The notes: generated by a model not told the origin, from the sequence alone. Shown: positions 52,960 through 61,948, counted from the stretch's first letter. The stretch: DNA of 64,000 nucleotides from Leptospira harrisiae (GCF_002811945.1 NZ_NPDX01000006.1:62001-126000), one strand, 5' to 3'. A program made the numbers and translations.

Positions 52960-54303
52960 TTAAATTAACCCAAGCTGTTTCATTTTATACTGAAGGGAAC
53001 CTCTCGAAATACCCAAGGCCTTTGCCATCCGGATTTGGTTGCCCGAAAAGATCCGCATCGCCAGAAGAATCTTCTGCCTTTCTAAGGCCTCTGTCCCGCG
53101 CCGCAAGTCTAAATCTTCGGCATCAGGAATCTCTAAATCCATCTTAAATCTTCCAGGTTCCAAATCAGAAAGTTCCACTTGGTTTGACCTACAGGTCAAA
53201 ATTCCTGTTAAAATAGCATTCCTTAAATCGGTAAAATTTTCAGAATAAGACCTAGAAACCAATTCTTGCAAACTCGATTCCCCTAACTGCAAACCCGATC
53301 GGTTCTGCGAACTACACAGTTCTTCAAATATGGCCCGAACCAAAGTTTGCAATTTTAGTTTTGGAAGAAACCTTAGCGATGGTAGTACCAACGAATTTTT
53401 TCTCAAAAATCTTTCAAACTCAGGCAATAATTCTTGGCCCATTTCTTCCGGTCCTAACAAAAATAACGACCCGGAATGACCCGACTTGGACCACCAATCG
53501 GAGAGAATTTGTTGTTGCCCCAGATTCAAAGTGTGGATCCCTACTAAAACCAAACTCCCATTCCGAGATTCACTCCCCCAAGCAGAAAGAGCTTTTTCCA
53601 GTTTTCCAAAATGTTCAGGTAAAGATTCAATAACCAAAAAAGGAGCCCCCGGTAAATGGTTTTGGTGAATCCATTTGGCTAAACTTTTTTTCCCAGACCC
53701 GGGAGGACCAAGGATAGAAAGAACCTTCTGTTTAGAAAATTCGGATACTGCCAAATCCAGATTGGGGATTTCTTGGCGATAGAGGGCTTGCGAATTTTCT
53801 TGATTATTGAGGACCAACTGCGGTGTTTGAGGTTTTGTCCTTCCCCATTCCTTCCCAATTTTTTCAGAAAAAAGAGAGATAAAAATTCCAGCTGGAACCT
53901 CGGAGGATTCTTCAATTTCGACCAGAATAAATCCGATTTCCCTTTGCCCAGAGCGAATGGGAACTGCCATGGCATTAGTTTTTTTTCCAAACAATTCGAA
54001 CTCAGTTCCAGAAAAAAACACTGGCTCTTGGGAATTCATAAGCTCTTCCCAATGTAAGGAATCTCGATTCAAAAAAGAATAATAAAAGCCGTCTTCGCCA
54101 TAACCAAAACTGGAAGATTCATAAAAGGAATCTTCGTTCTCAGCTTTCAATACCACTACACCCGACGAAAACCCAAGCTCCGTACATAACCTTTCCCAGA
54201 GATTGGGAAGGACAGATTCCATCCAATCCTTGCCCGTAATTTCAGAGGCAAGTAGGGAAATGGCTTGGGAAGGCATGCTATGAAACTGTTTAAATTTAAT
54301 CAC
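52960..54303 (-). CDS. Degenerate sigma-54-activator-like AAA+ regulator with GAF-like and Fis-type HTH domains
   Basis: This is a 447-residue protein. Residues about 20-150 form a GAF-like domain. The AAA+ domain has Walker A SILGPPGSGKKSLAKW (about 196-211), but the Walker B position reads NGSLVLVGIHTLNLGQQQ where activators have xLFLDEI, so both acidic residues are missing. The GAFTGA sigma-54 contact loop is also absent. The C-terminus NQIRMAKALGISRGSLQYKM is a Fis-type helix-turn-helix. It is probably a DNA-binding protein that has lost ATP-driven sigma-54 activation. It is divergent from parA across a 202-bp region with two palindromes. Confidence 0.8.
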   Translation of the reverse strand: MIKFKQFHSMPSQAISLLASEITGKDWMESVLPNLWERLCTELGFSSGVVVLKAENEDSFYESSSFGYGEDGFYYSFLNRDSLHWEELMNSQEPVFFSGTEFELFGKKTNAMAVPIRSGQREIGFILVEIEESSEVPAGIFISLFSEKIGKEWGRTKPQTPQLVLNNQENSQALYRQEIPNLDLAVSEFSKQKVLSILGPPGSGKKSLAKWIHQNHLPGAPFLVIESLPEHFGKLEKALSAWGSESRNGSLVLVGIHTLNLGQQQILSDWWSKSGHSGSLFLLGPEEMGQELLPEFERFLRKNSLVLPSLRFLPKLKLQTLVRAIFEELCSSQNRSGLQLGESSLQELVSRSYSENFTDLRNAILTGILTCRSNQVELSDLEPGRFKMDLEIPDAEDLDLRRGTEALERQKILLAMRIFSGNQIRMAKALGISRGSLQYKMKQLGLI

Positions 54304-54329
54304 TTTGTCAAGTACGTACCTATTTGAAT

Positions 54330-54395
54330 GTCGGACGTCCGACCAAAAGAAAGGAGATAGTTTTTGCTAATTTTCAGTATGTCGGATGTCCGACA
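54330..54395. promoter_or_regulatory. Two related palindromes between the AAA+ regulator and parA (parS/operator candidates)
   Basis: GTCGGACGTCCGAC (54330-54343) is a perfect 14-bp palindrome. TGTCGGATGTCCGACA (54380-54395) is the same site with a single central mismatch. Their centres are 51 bp apart, about five helical turns. They sit in the divergent promoter region 110-175 bp before parA. They could be ParB-binding parS sites, a parAB operator, or sites of the adjacent Fis-type protein. They do not match the common chromosomal parS sequence. Confidence 0.65.
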
Positions 54396-54505
54396 ATGAA
54401 GGAAGAAAGTTCCGAAAAATCCTTTTTTTGGTGCTTTCTAAAAATACAATTGATCCCAAATTTTCGGCAAGAAAGCATACCATTTGGGAAGGGAAAAAGA
54501 GATAG

Positions 54506-55258
54506 ATGATCACCATTGCAGTTGCAAACCAAAAAGGCGGAGAAGGAAAAACAACGACTTCTTTGAATCTTGCCATGGGATTGGCACGTCGAAATCTTAA
54601 GACCCTTCTCATCGATATGGATCCTCAGGCAAATTCCACAGGAATATTTCTGAATCCAGAGACGGTCGAAAAAGACCTCGCCCATCTTTTCCAAAACTCA
54701 GCCAATCTCAAAGAAATCATCGCACCTGCGTATAACGAGCATTTGTGGATAGCGCCGTCTAGCATGCGTTTGGCGGAAATGGAAACAGTATCCGTCAACT
54801 CTGTGGAGGCCCCCTATATTCTCAGAGACTCACTATCCGGAATTAAGGATTTTGACTTTGTCATCATTGATTGTCCCCCTTCTCTTTCCATTTTCACAGT
54901 AAACAGTTTAGTGGCTGCCAACTACGTTCTCATCCCTCTCCAAGCCGAAAAGTTTTCAATGGATGGGATCATGGGGCTACAGCAAACGATTTCTTCGATC
55001 AAAAAGAGAATCAACCCGGACCTGGAAATCTTGGGAGCTCTCATCACCCAACTAAAACCCCAGACCCTCCTGACAAAAACCATCCTCCCGGTTTTGACAA
55101 AATATTTCCGAATTTTCGACCACACCATTTCTGATGGAGTGGCGATCGGAGAAAGCCATCTTGCAAAAAAATCTGTTTTTGATTACAACAAAACTTCAAG
55201 GCAATCTCAAGAGTATGAGGGTTTTATCGAGGAGGTCTTAAATGAGCTCAAAAAGTAA
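54506..55258 (+). CDS. parA: ParA-family partition ATPase
   Basis: This is a 250-residue ATPase for replicon segregation. The deviant Walker A is VANQKGGEGKTTTSLNLA (residues about 6-23), Walker A' is LLIDMDPQANST, and Walker B is FVIIDCPPSLSIFTVN. There is no N-terminal helix-turn-helix, so it is the short Soj/type Ib-like form, and ParB or another protein must supply DNA-specific repression. The conserved DGVAIGESHLAKKSVFDYN end is typical. parB overlaps its last 17 bp. Confidence 0.96.
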   Translation: MITIAVANQKGGEGKTTTSLNLAMGLARRNLKTLLIDMDPQANSTGIFLNPETVEKDLAHLFQNSANLKEIIAPAYNEHLWIAPSSMRLAEMETVSVNSVEAPYILRDSLSGIKDFDFVIIDCPPSLSIFTVNSLVAANYVLIPLQAEKFSMDGIMGLQQTISSIKKRINPDLEILGALITQLKPQTLLTKTILPVLTKYFRIFDHTISDGVAIGESHLAKKSVFDYNKTSRQSQEYEGFIEEVLNELKK

Positions 55259-56063
55259 ACGACTCGGAACTCTTGCCGATATCTACCAAGCGGAAAATTT
55301 GGACGGAACCATTCGGACCATTCGAATGGACCGAATCGAACCATCTGAACACCAACCTAGACAAGAAAGAAAAAAGGGAATTGAGGAACTAGCCCAGACC
55401 CTTAAGGCCGATGGGCTTCTACAGCCGATCATCGTGTCCAAAGGCGAACGAGAGGGTTCTTACAAAATCATCGCAGGCGAACGAAGATACCATGCTGCAA
55501 AATCTTTGGGTTGGTCCGAAATCGAATGCAAAATCTTAAACCGTCCAGATAAAGAAATTTATAAATTAGCTGTCATAGAAAACTTACAAAGGGAAAATCT
55601 CTCCCCCTATGAAGAAGTAGATGCCCTTCTCTTTTTAAAAAATTCCCACAACTACACAGATCAAGAGTTAGGTGACCTTTTCGGGAAAAGCCGTAGCTAC
55701 ATGACGGAAGTCCTCTCCATCACCTCTATGTCAAAAGTTGATTTAGAAAAATGCAAAAAAAACGAAATCTACAATAAGAACCTTTTGGTGCAAGCTGCCC
55801 AAGCCGCCAAAAAGGGAAGTCTAGACGAATTTTTAACCCTCTTCCACAAGGGAGCTTTGAAGACTGTCCGAGATGCAAAGGACTTTAACAAACAAACAAA
55901 ATCAAATGAATCCAATCCTACTAAAACTTCCCTACTTTCCGGGTATAAAATAAGAAGGTCTGGAAACGGAATCCAAATCCTTTCGGATGATGAAATCCTC
56001 CTTGGAGATATCTATAAATTCATCCGCAAAGAATTGGTCAAAAAATACGGCGACTCGGCATAA
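55242..56063 (+). CDS. parB: ParB-family partition protein
   Basis: This is a 273-residue protein. RIEPSEHQPRQERKKGIEEL and LLQPIIVSKG then YKIIAGERRYHAAKSLGW are the N-terminal CTP-binding ParB boxes, with GERRYHA in place of GERRxRA. AVIENLQRENLSPYEEVDAL precedes the helix-turn-helix DQELGDLFGKSRSYMTEVLS, which reads the parS site. The C-terminal dimerisation part is short. Its start overlaps parA, a classic translational coupling. The palindromes at 54330-54395 are the nearest candidate binding sites. Confidence 0.95.
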   Translation: MSSKSKRLGTLADIYQAENLDGTIRTIRMDRIEPSEHQPRQERKKGIEELAQTLKADGLLQPIIVSKGEREGSYKIIAGERRYHAAKSLGWSEIECKILNRPDKEIYKLAVIENLQRENLSPYEEVDALLFLKNSHNYTDQELGDLFGKSRSYMTEVLSITSMSKVDLEKCKKNEIYNKNLLVQAAQAAKKGSLDEFLTLFHKGALKTVRDAKDFNKQTKSNESNPTKTSLLSGYKIRRSGNGIQILSDDEILLGDIYKFIRKELVKKYGDSA

Positions 56064-56138
56064 CCCAAACACGTACTAAGCAGTCAAGTACTTAGGAAAA
56101 AAATTTATATGCTGCGAGTGGAAAAATGCTGTACGAAC

Positions 56139-56405
56139 TTGACACCAGCCGGAATCCGACAATAATGTGACATAATAAAAGTGATTTGAGTTTGAGCAAA
56201 CGTTTCTTGGTGATCAAGAGACGTGGGGTCTGTAGTATCCCAACCCGAAACATAAAAAAATTCCCCTGGTGTTCCAGGGGGTCGGGGTTTCCCGAAGGAA
56301 TGTTGTTGGATGAGACATAATTAACATTATGTCAGATAATGTCAACTCCTTCGTAAAATTTGCTTAAATTTGGTTTAATTTTTGCAGAAAAGCGGAGGAG
56401 CTTTT
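56139..56405. promoter_or_regulatory. Candidate origin / rep control region with nested repeats
   Basis: TTGACA (56139-56144) and AATAAT (56161-56166), 16 bp apart, form a promoter-like pair, leaving a leader of about 230 nt. It contains CCCCTGG-TGTT-CCAGGGG (56263-56280). A nested structure has CGAAGGA (56293-56299) pairing with TCCTTCG (56347-56353) and enclosing GACATAAT-TAAC-ATTATGTC (56314-56333). The nonamer ATTATGTCA or its near match occurs four times (about 56168, 56313, 56326 and 56336). An AT-rich pair of exact-spaced decamers, AAATTTGCTT/AAATTTGGTT (56356-56375), precedes the gene. Iterons, an unwinding element and RNA-level copy control are all plausible. Confidence 0.6.
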
Positions 56406-57326
56406 GTGAGCGACCAGCGGCATCCCTATATCCGACTGATGACCGACATCATAGATTCTGGTGTTTGGGCGGGCCTATCCCATGCCGCCAAAACTCTCTA
56501 CCCAGTTCTATTAAAATTCAGTGATTACAATTTTAAACCGGTATGGCCTAACACCGAGACATTGATGCGACTCACTGGCTTCAAAACCAAAAAATCCATT
56601 GTCTCTGCGAAAAAAGAACTCACGCAGGCGGGCCTACTCTACCAAGTTCCGGGGAGCGGCAGGACCTCAACCAGGTATCATTTTTCCTTCCACTATGAGG
56701 GTTCCAGGATTACCCCTCTGGGGGATACAAACTTCACCCCCAGAGATTCCGAGACGGGTACCCCTGAGGGTGCGAAACAGGCAGGTAAGGGGGGTGCAGA
56801 TGGGACCCCTAACCATATTAATATAACTATATCTAATACAAACAATGTACCGGCAACGCCGGCTGCCTTGGAAATGGAGAGAGAAAAAGAAGGTAAAAAA
56901 GGATTCGAAAACCTTGTTGCCCTTTTCGGTCCTGAAATTGCGTTAGAAGCCTATAAAAAAGCAGTTTCATTGCATATGGAATCAGACAACACATACCTCC
57001 AGTCCCTCTGCCGAGAGTTGGTCTCTAAACAGCGACAAGAAGTGCTTAAAACTGAGCAAAAAATTCCAATGGAGGATGGCCTGTCTCACCCTGCTTCTTG
57101 GGCTGGATTTCTTTCTTGGGCGAGTAAGGAATTGACCCAATCTTCCTGGAACCAATTGGAAAGAATGCAGGTGCAGATGGATGGGAATGTCATTGTCATA
57201 GGCTCTCCCCTCCAAGGACATTTGCGCCAAATTGTACAAATGTATTTTACAGAGCGGGTCAAACCAACAGTCCTTGTTGTGTTTTCAGAAAAGGAAGAAG
57301 GCTCACGCCTCAGTGAAATTCGATAG
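56406..57326 (+). CDS. Putative replication initiator with N-terminal winged helix
   Basis: This is a 306-residue protein from a GTG at 56406, with GGAGG 7 nt upstream; a TTG at 56382 is less likely. LSHAAKTLYPVLLKFSDYNF and WPNTETLMRLTGFKTKKSIV then AKKELTQAGLLYQVPGSGRT form a replication-initiator-type winged helix (RepA_N/helix-turn-helix group). A long low-complexity linker with many Pro/Gly/Thr residues joins a C-terminal helical domain (PASWAGFLSWASKELTQSSW). Location right after parAB and an iteron-like region supports a Rep role. Direct evidence of initiator activity is lacking. Confidence 0.68.
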   Translation: MSDQRHPYIRLMTDIIDSGVWAGLSHAAKTLYPVLLKFSDYNFKPVWPNTETLMRLTGFKTKKSIVSAKKELTQAGLLYQVPGSGRTSTRYHFSFHYEGSRITPLGDTNFTPRDSETGTPEGAKQAGKGGADGTPNHINITISNTNNVPATPAALEMEREKEGKKGFENLVALFGPEIALEAYKKAVSLHMESDNTYLQSLCRELVSKQRQEVLKTEQKIPMEDGLSHPASWAGFLSWASKELTQSSWNQLERMQVQMDGNVIVIGSPLQGHLRQIVQMYFTERVKPTVLVVFSEKEEGSRLSEIR

Positions 57327-57349
57327 ACTGGATAGAAAAACGGTATTTT

Positions 57350-59887
57350 TTGGAAGGAATCAGCATCAAAAAGCGCATGAAAGATCATTTAATTCGCACA
57401 AGCCACCCCTACTCTTTACCCATCAAATCAGTATCCACTTCTGGAACCTTTGAAATCAAAAATGAAGAATTTTTATCCTTTTTCGAAGAAAAGGAACAGT
57501 CCTCCCTTTCCTCCATCATCTTCAAGTTTGATGACGTTGTGTATTTCAATGGGATAGAGCTTTTGCCAGGGAAAGACGGATTGGATTTTTTCCCTGACTC
57601 TTTCCGATTTGAATTGTCCCATGATGGAAAGTATTGGGAACCGATCTTACAAGAGTCTTCTTTTCGAAAATCCTTTAAAACTTCCGCAAAATGGCTATTT
57701 TCTCTCACTAGCGCCCGTTATGTGAAGTTTGTATCCAAAATTTCTAGAAAGGCAAGTAACGGAAAAAATCGGATTAGTTTTGGTCAATTGAAGATTCTTA
57801 TCACTGGGGTTCAATCCATCCAGGCAAGTTCGGAATTGGATAGATTAGCTGTGAAAGAAAATCTTTTTGATACAAGGCCAGATTATGGATGGTCTTCTAA
57901 AAAGAAGGAAGAACCAGAAGACGAATATTTGATTTTGGATATGGGTTCCGTGAATCGCATTGAAGAGATGCGAATGCTGACTAAAAATGATCCAACAACA
58001 AATTTTCCGGAACGTTTTGTTACTTATTATAGCGAAGATGATATTACTTGGCACCAGTTGCATGAAGAAAATTTCTTTTTGTCGGAACCTGGCACTTGGT
58101 ATAAATGGAGATTTTCTCCTGTTAACTTACGGTATTTGAAATTAGTTTTTTTTCAAGAGAAACAATCAAATAAAAAAGATTATGTGACAGAAGTCATCGA
58201 ACTCGAGTTATATTCTAGTCCAGATAAAAAAGATTATGGTGGACCAGCAAGGGAACCTCTTCCTTATGCTTCAGTCCTACGTTCCGGGATCATTCGTTTG
58301 GCAGTAGATGGGGAAGTGAAAGAAGGTGTTGTGGTTCAAGCCAACGACAGAAGGTTGCGCGACGCCACTACCGAATACCGAGGAATTGTGGAATTGGCCT
58401 CAGACGGGGAAGAAAAACCTGGTGTTGCCGTTCAAGGAAATGATAAACGACTAAAAATCGCCACCGAACTAACACATGGTCTTGTAAGGTTGTCTCGGAG
58501 TGGCGAAGCAAGGCCAGGTCTTGTGGTTCAGTCGGACGATGAACGATTGCGGAGTGCCTCCACAGATCATCCAGGAATCGTGGAACTAGCATTAGATGGA
58601 GAAACTCGTCCGGGAGTTGCAGTCCAAGGTAATGATTCTAGATTGCGTGTGGCCACTAAAAAATCGGTTGGACTTGTTCAGTTGGCAGATGCAGGTGAAG
58701 TTGCTGTAGATAAAGTTGTGACAGGCGATGATCCACGATTAAGAGATGCGACAACCACTGCAAAAGGAATTGTACAACTGGCATCAAACGGTGGAGAAGA
58801 GCCAAACACTGTAGTGCAAGGGAACGACAAACGTTTGAAACATGCGAGTACCGAACTTCATGGAATTGTGCAACTCGCTCATTCAGGTGAAACCAAACCA
58901 GGCGCTGTGGTTCAAGGGAATGACAAACGTTTGGCGAAGGCTGGGTTTCAGGATGCAGGAATTGTCCTACTTGCGAACCATGGAGAAGCGGTTCCGGGTA
59001 AGGTAGTGTTATCTGATGATCCAAGATTGTCAGACAAACGAGATCCAAAACCTCATACTCATTCTTATGCAGAAAAAGAACATGATTTTAATTCTCATAC
59101 AGGACTACTGAAAATCACAGGAGAGGCAGAAGCCTCCTCCAAAGGATTTGTCCCTCCTCAGGCAAATGATGCGATCATTTTTGGAAAAAATACTAAAGTG
59201 GGAGCTGGTGTAGTTGGAGTTTCTGTTGGCACAGGTGTATCTGGATACGGGGAATCTGTGGGAGTCTCGGGAATTTCTAAAGGACAGGCATCCAAAAAAT
59301 CGGCAGGGATTTTAGGTGCCGGCACGACGGCACCAGGTGGTCGTTTCGTTTCTCAATCCGATTATGCATTGATCGTTGATGGAAAAGGGATTCCTGAAAT
59401 TGAACTTTCTGGTTCTGGCAAAGCAATTTATGCCAATGGTGAATCTTTGTTTGAAGGGAATCTTCGCATTACAAGAGAAGGTGGCGAAGAGTGTATTGCT
59501 CGTTACTTTAGATTGGATGGCAAAGATGTGGTGACGGCTGGAGACTTGCTGATTGCAACAGAGGAACCGGGAGTTTTGGGAAGATCCAAACACCCCTATT
59601 CCACCAATGTCATAGGTGTTTGTGTGGCCAATGCACATGTGGTGTTTGGAAAACAAGAAAAGGCTGTGGAATACGTTCTTGTGGCCTTACTAGGAATGAC
59701 TAAAATCCATGTAGATGCAACACAAGTTCCTATTTATCCGGGAGATCTTTTGGTATCAGGGCTTTCCTCTGGCCATGCTGTGAAAGCAGATCCGGCAAAA
59801 CTGAAACCAGGAATGCTTGTGGCAAAAGCCATTGAAGCTTGTAAACGAGACAAAGGAAGTATCCTTTGTATGTTAACTTTCTCCTAA
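57350..59887 (+). CDS. Large discoidin-domain, tail-fibre-repeat protein
   Basis: This is an 845-residue protein with no signal peptide. Residues about 30-150 and 165-295 resemble two F5/8-type C (discoidin) jelly-roll domains (FRFELSHDGKYWEPILQE; FVTYYSEDDITWHQLHEENF). Residues 313-568 are eight exact 32-residue repeats of the type GIVELASDGEEKPGVAVQGN, continuing DxRLRxAT, as in phage tail fibres. An HTHSYAEKEHDFNSHTG segment follows, then a C-terminal beta-rich head domain with GDLLVSGLSSGHAVKA. It is probably a trimeric fibre or adhesin binding surface sugars. The start codon (TTG 57350 or ATG 57377) is uncertain. It overlaps mqnD by 15 bp. Confidence 0.82.
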   Translation: MEGISIKKRMKDHLIRTSHPYSLPIKSVSTSGTFEIKNEEFLSFFEEKEQSSLSSIIFKFDDVVYFNGIELLPGKDGLDFFPDSFRFELSHDGKYWEPILQESSFRKSFKTSAKWLFSLTSARYVKFVSKISRKASNGKNRISFGQLKILITGVQSIQASSELDRLAVKENLFDTRPDYGWSSKKKEEPEDEYLILDMGSVNRIEEMRMLTKNDPTTNFPERFVTYYSEDDITWHQLHEENFFLSEPGTWYKWRFSPVNLRYLKLVFFQEKQSNKKDYVTEVIELELYSSPDKKDYGGPAREPLPYASVLRSGIIRLAVDGEVKEGVVVQANDRRLRDATTEYRGIVELASDGEEKPGVAVQGNDKRLKIATELTHGLVRLSRSGEARPGLVVQSDDERLRSASTDHPGIVELALDGETRPGVAVQGNDSRLRVATKKSVGLVQLADAGEVAVDKVVTGDDPRLRDATTTAKGIVQLASNGGEEPNTVVQGNDKRLKHASTELHGIVQLAHSGETKPGAVVQGNDKRLAKAGFQDAGIVLLANHGEAVPGKVVLSDDPRLSDKRDPKPHTHSYAEKEHDFNSHTGLLKITGEAEASSKGFVPPQANDAIIFGKNTKVGAGVVGVSVGTGVSGYGESVGVSGISKGQASKKSAGILGAGTTAPGGRFVSQSDYALIVDGKGIPEIELSGSGKAIYANGESLFEGNLRITREGGEECIARYFRLDGKDVVTAGDLLIATEEPGVLGRSKHPYSTNVIGVCVANAHVVFGKQEKAVEYVLVALLGMTKIHVDATQVPIYPGDLLVSGLSSGHAVKADPAKLKPGMLVAKAIEACKRDKGSILCMLTFS

Positions 59888-60697
59888 GAACAAAGGCTGG
59901 GAGGTGGGTTTTTTTATAAAACCTGCCTCAATCGCCCTTCTCAGTAAATACTCTACTGCCCCGTGCCCTTCATTCCCTAAGTTTTTTGTAAAATTATTTA
60001 CATACAAGTTGATATGGGATTTGATCACCGCATCATCTTTGTTTTGTGAATTTGAGCGAATATAATCCATCATTTCTTTGGGTTCTGAATATGCTGCATT
60101 AAGGCTTTCTCTGAGATTGGATTGGAATAAAAGTGCCTCTTTGCGAGGTATATCTCTTCGAATTGCGATAGCCCCTAAAGGGATCGGGTATCCTGTTGAT
60201 TTTTCCCACCATTCCCCTAGATCTACTACTTTTTCCATTCCTCTTTCTTCGTAGGTGAATCTTTCTTCATGGATGATGACACCAAGACTTTCTTCTTCAC
60301 TCAAAACCTTTGGAATGATCTCATCGTAACGAAGTGCCGTTGGTTTTTGTGTTCCATTCGTGTATAAAGACAAAAGTAGGTTTGCTGTAGTAAGTAAACC
60401 TGGTATATACAATTGTTTGTAATTGTTTAAGTCTGTTTTGGAATTTTTTTTTCTGACAAGGATGGGACCACAACCTCTTCCTAAAGCAGATCCGGTTTCT
60501 AATAAAATGTATTTTTCAATGATATGGAAATAAGCAGCAAACGAAAGTTTTGTGACTGGAAATCTCCCTTGGAATGCGAATTCATTTAAGTTTTCCACAT
60601 CGTATAATTCTTCCCTGACTGGGTAATTCGTGTTTCGAATCAAATGGTAAAAAAGAAATGTATCGTTTGGGCATGGGGAATAAGCTAAAGAAATCAT
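59873..60697 (-). CDS. mqnD: 1,4-dihydroxy-6-naphthoate synthase (futalosine menaquinone pathway)
   Basis: This is a 274-residue MqnD-type enzyme. ISLAYSPCPNDTFLFYHLIR is the family signature. ENLNEFAFQGRFPVTKLSFA, GSALGRGCGPILVRKK, LGVIIHEERFTYEERG and PIPLGAIAIRRDIPRKEALL follow in normal order. It acts late in the futalosine route, cleaving cyclic dehypoxanthine futalosine. No other mqn gene is near. Its ATG overlaps the stop of the upstream membrane protein (ATGA), and its 3' end overlaps the fibre gene. Confidence 0.94.
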   Translation of the reverse strand: MISLAYSPCPNDTFLFYHLIRNTNYPVREELYDVENLNEFAFQGRFPVTKLSFAAYFHIIEKYILLETGSALGRGCGPILVRKKNSKTDLNNYKQLYIPGLLTTANLLLSLYTNGTQKPTALRYDEIIPKVLSEEESLGVIIHEERFTYEERGMEKVVDLGEWWEKSTGYPIPLGAIAIRRDIPRKEALLFQSNLRESLNAAYSEPKEMMDYIRSNSQNKDDAVIKSHINLYVNNFTKNLGNEGHGAVEYLLRRAIEAGFIKKPTSQPLFLGES

Positions 60698-61872
60698 AGG
60701 CTAAAAAAGAACTCCTTTGTGGGTGTGATCCAGATGATCCTTACAATTAAAAAAACAAACAAACTAAGAGAAATACTTAAAAATAAAGGTAAAAAAAGGT
60801 TTTTAAGCTTATTTTCTAATAACAAGGAAAATGGCAGTATGAGTGTAAACATTCGACTTAGGTTATCAAAGGATCGCCAATAGCCTTGTTCGGCAATAAG
60901 AATGACAAACAAACTTCCGAAAATTGGAACAAGTATATATATATCCTTTGAAAAATTGTTTTTTATCGATTGAAGAGAGACAATGGAAATAGAAAAGAAT
61001 AAGATGAAAAATAAAATTTTTGGAAATTCTTTTAATTTGAACTGAAAAGAACCATGGTCTTGAAAACTTTTAAAAAAACCAAATAAAGGTAAGTCTGTCA
61101 TGTCTCTGAAACCAAGGGGGTTTGTCCCCAAATGATTTGGCGGATGGATGAGTCCAAAAACTACCAAACATAAAAATGTGATTCCGGGAATTGAATAGGC
61201 AAACATATGTTTCCAGTTTTTTTCTATGAATGCTTTATAAATGATCGGAATTAAAAATAAAACCCCTAACTCGCGAGTGATCACCATCAGGAAAAAAAAG
61301 AAAACAGACAAACTGTGTTTTTTGTTTTTGAAAAAATAAAATGCAATGATTCCGAAACTAACAAATAGAGAATCGGCAACTAAAAGTAAATTGGCGTTCA
61401 GTGAAAATGGAGAAAACAAATAAAAAACAACAAACCACTTTTTGGTTTCTGGAAGTAAGGAATACAAACAAATAACAGAGACCAAAAAAGTAGAAAATAA
61501 AATGATGAGTGTGGTGATCGGGTAATAAGCAAACCCCAATAATTTTGAAGCGGCACCTGCAAACAGAGAAAGCCCTAAACGATGAAAGCGGAAATGATAA
61601 GAATCTACAATCAAATCCCAATCTGAGGAATCAAACAGATCTTTTGCGAGAAAGTAGAAAAATTGCCCATCATATCCGCCGGATTTGTAGATTACAAAAT
61701 TTGTATCTACCAGGTTGGGATTGATTTCGTAAAACCCTTCCCAAATTCCAATTAATGCTGAAAGGGAATGGTCATAGGGTGCGATTTTGAAATAAATAAG
61801 TATCCCTACTCCCAAAATGTAGAAAACCAATAGAAAACAAAGTTGGTAGAGCTTCACACTTCCATTTTGCAA
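60694..61872 (-). CDS. GT-C-like polytopic membrane protein
   Basis: This is a 392-residue protein with about ten hydrophobic segments. The first extracytoplasmic loop carries VIYKSGGYDGQFFYFLAKD, the YDGQFFY motif seen in GT-C-type mannosyl- or related transferases, and FRFHRLGLSLFAGAASKLLG follows. RELGVLFLIPIIYKAFIEKN lies in the middle. The C-terminal half is hydrophobic and poorly conserved-looking. It probably handles polyprenyl-linked sugars. It is coupled to mqnD by an ATGA overlap, which may reflect compact packing only. Confidence 0.75.
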   Translation of the reverse strand: MQNGSVKLYQLCFLLVFYILGVGILIYFKIAPYDHSLSALIGIWEGFYEINPNLVDTNFVIYKSGGYDGQFFYFLAKDLFDSSDWDLIVDSYHFRFHRLGLSLFAGAASKLLGFAYYPITTLIILFSTFLVSVICLYSLLPETKKWFVVFYLFSPFSLNANLLLVADSLFVSFGIIAFYFFKNKKHSLSVFFFFLMVITRELGVLFLIPIIYKAFIEKNWKHMFAYSIPGITFLCLVVFGLIHPPNHLGTNPLGFRDMTDLPLFGFFKSFQDHGSFQFKLKEFPKILFFILFFSISIVSLQSIKNNFSKDIYILVPIFGSLFVILIAEQGYWRSFDNLSRMFTLILPFSLLLENKLKNLFLPLFLSISLSLFVFLIVRIIWITPTKEFFFSL

Positions 61873-61948
61873 ATTTTAACAGATTCGAAAAGGAATTTCT
61901 CTGGAATTTTATGAAGATTCTGACAGTTTGTATCCAAAGTTGGGGTAA

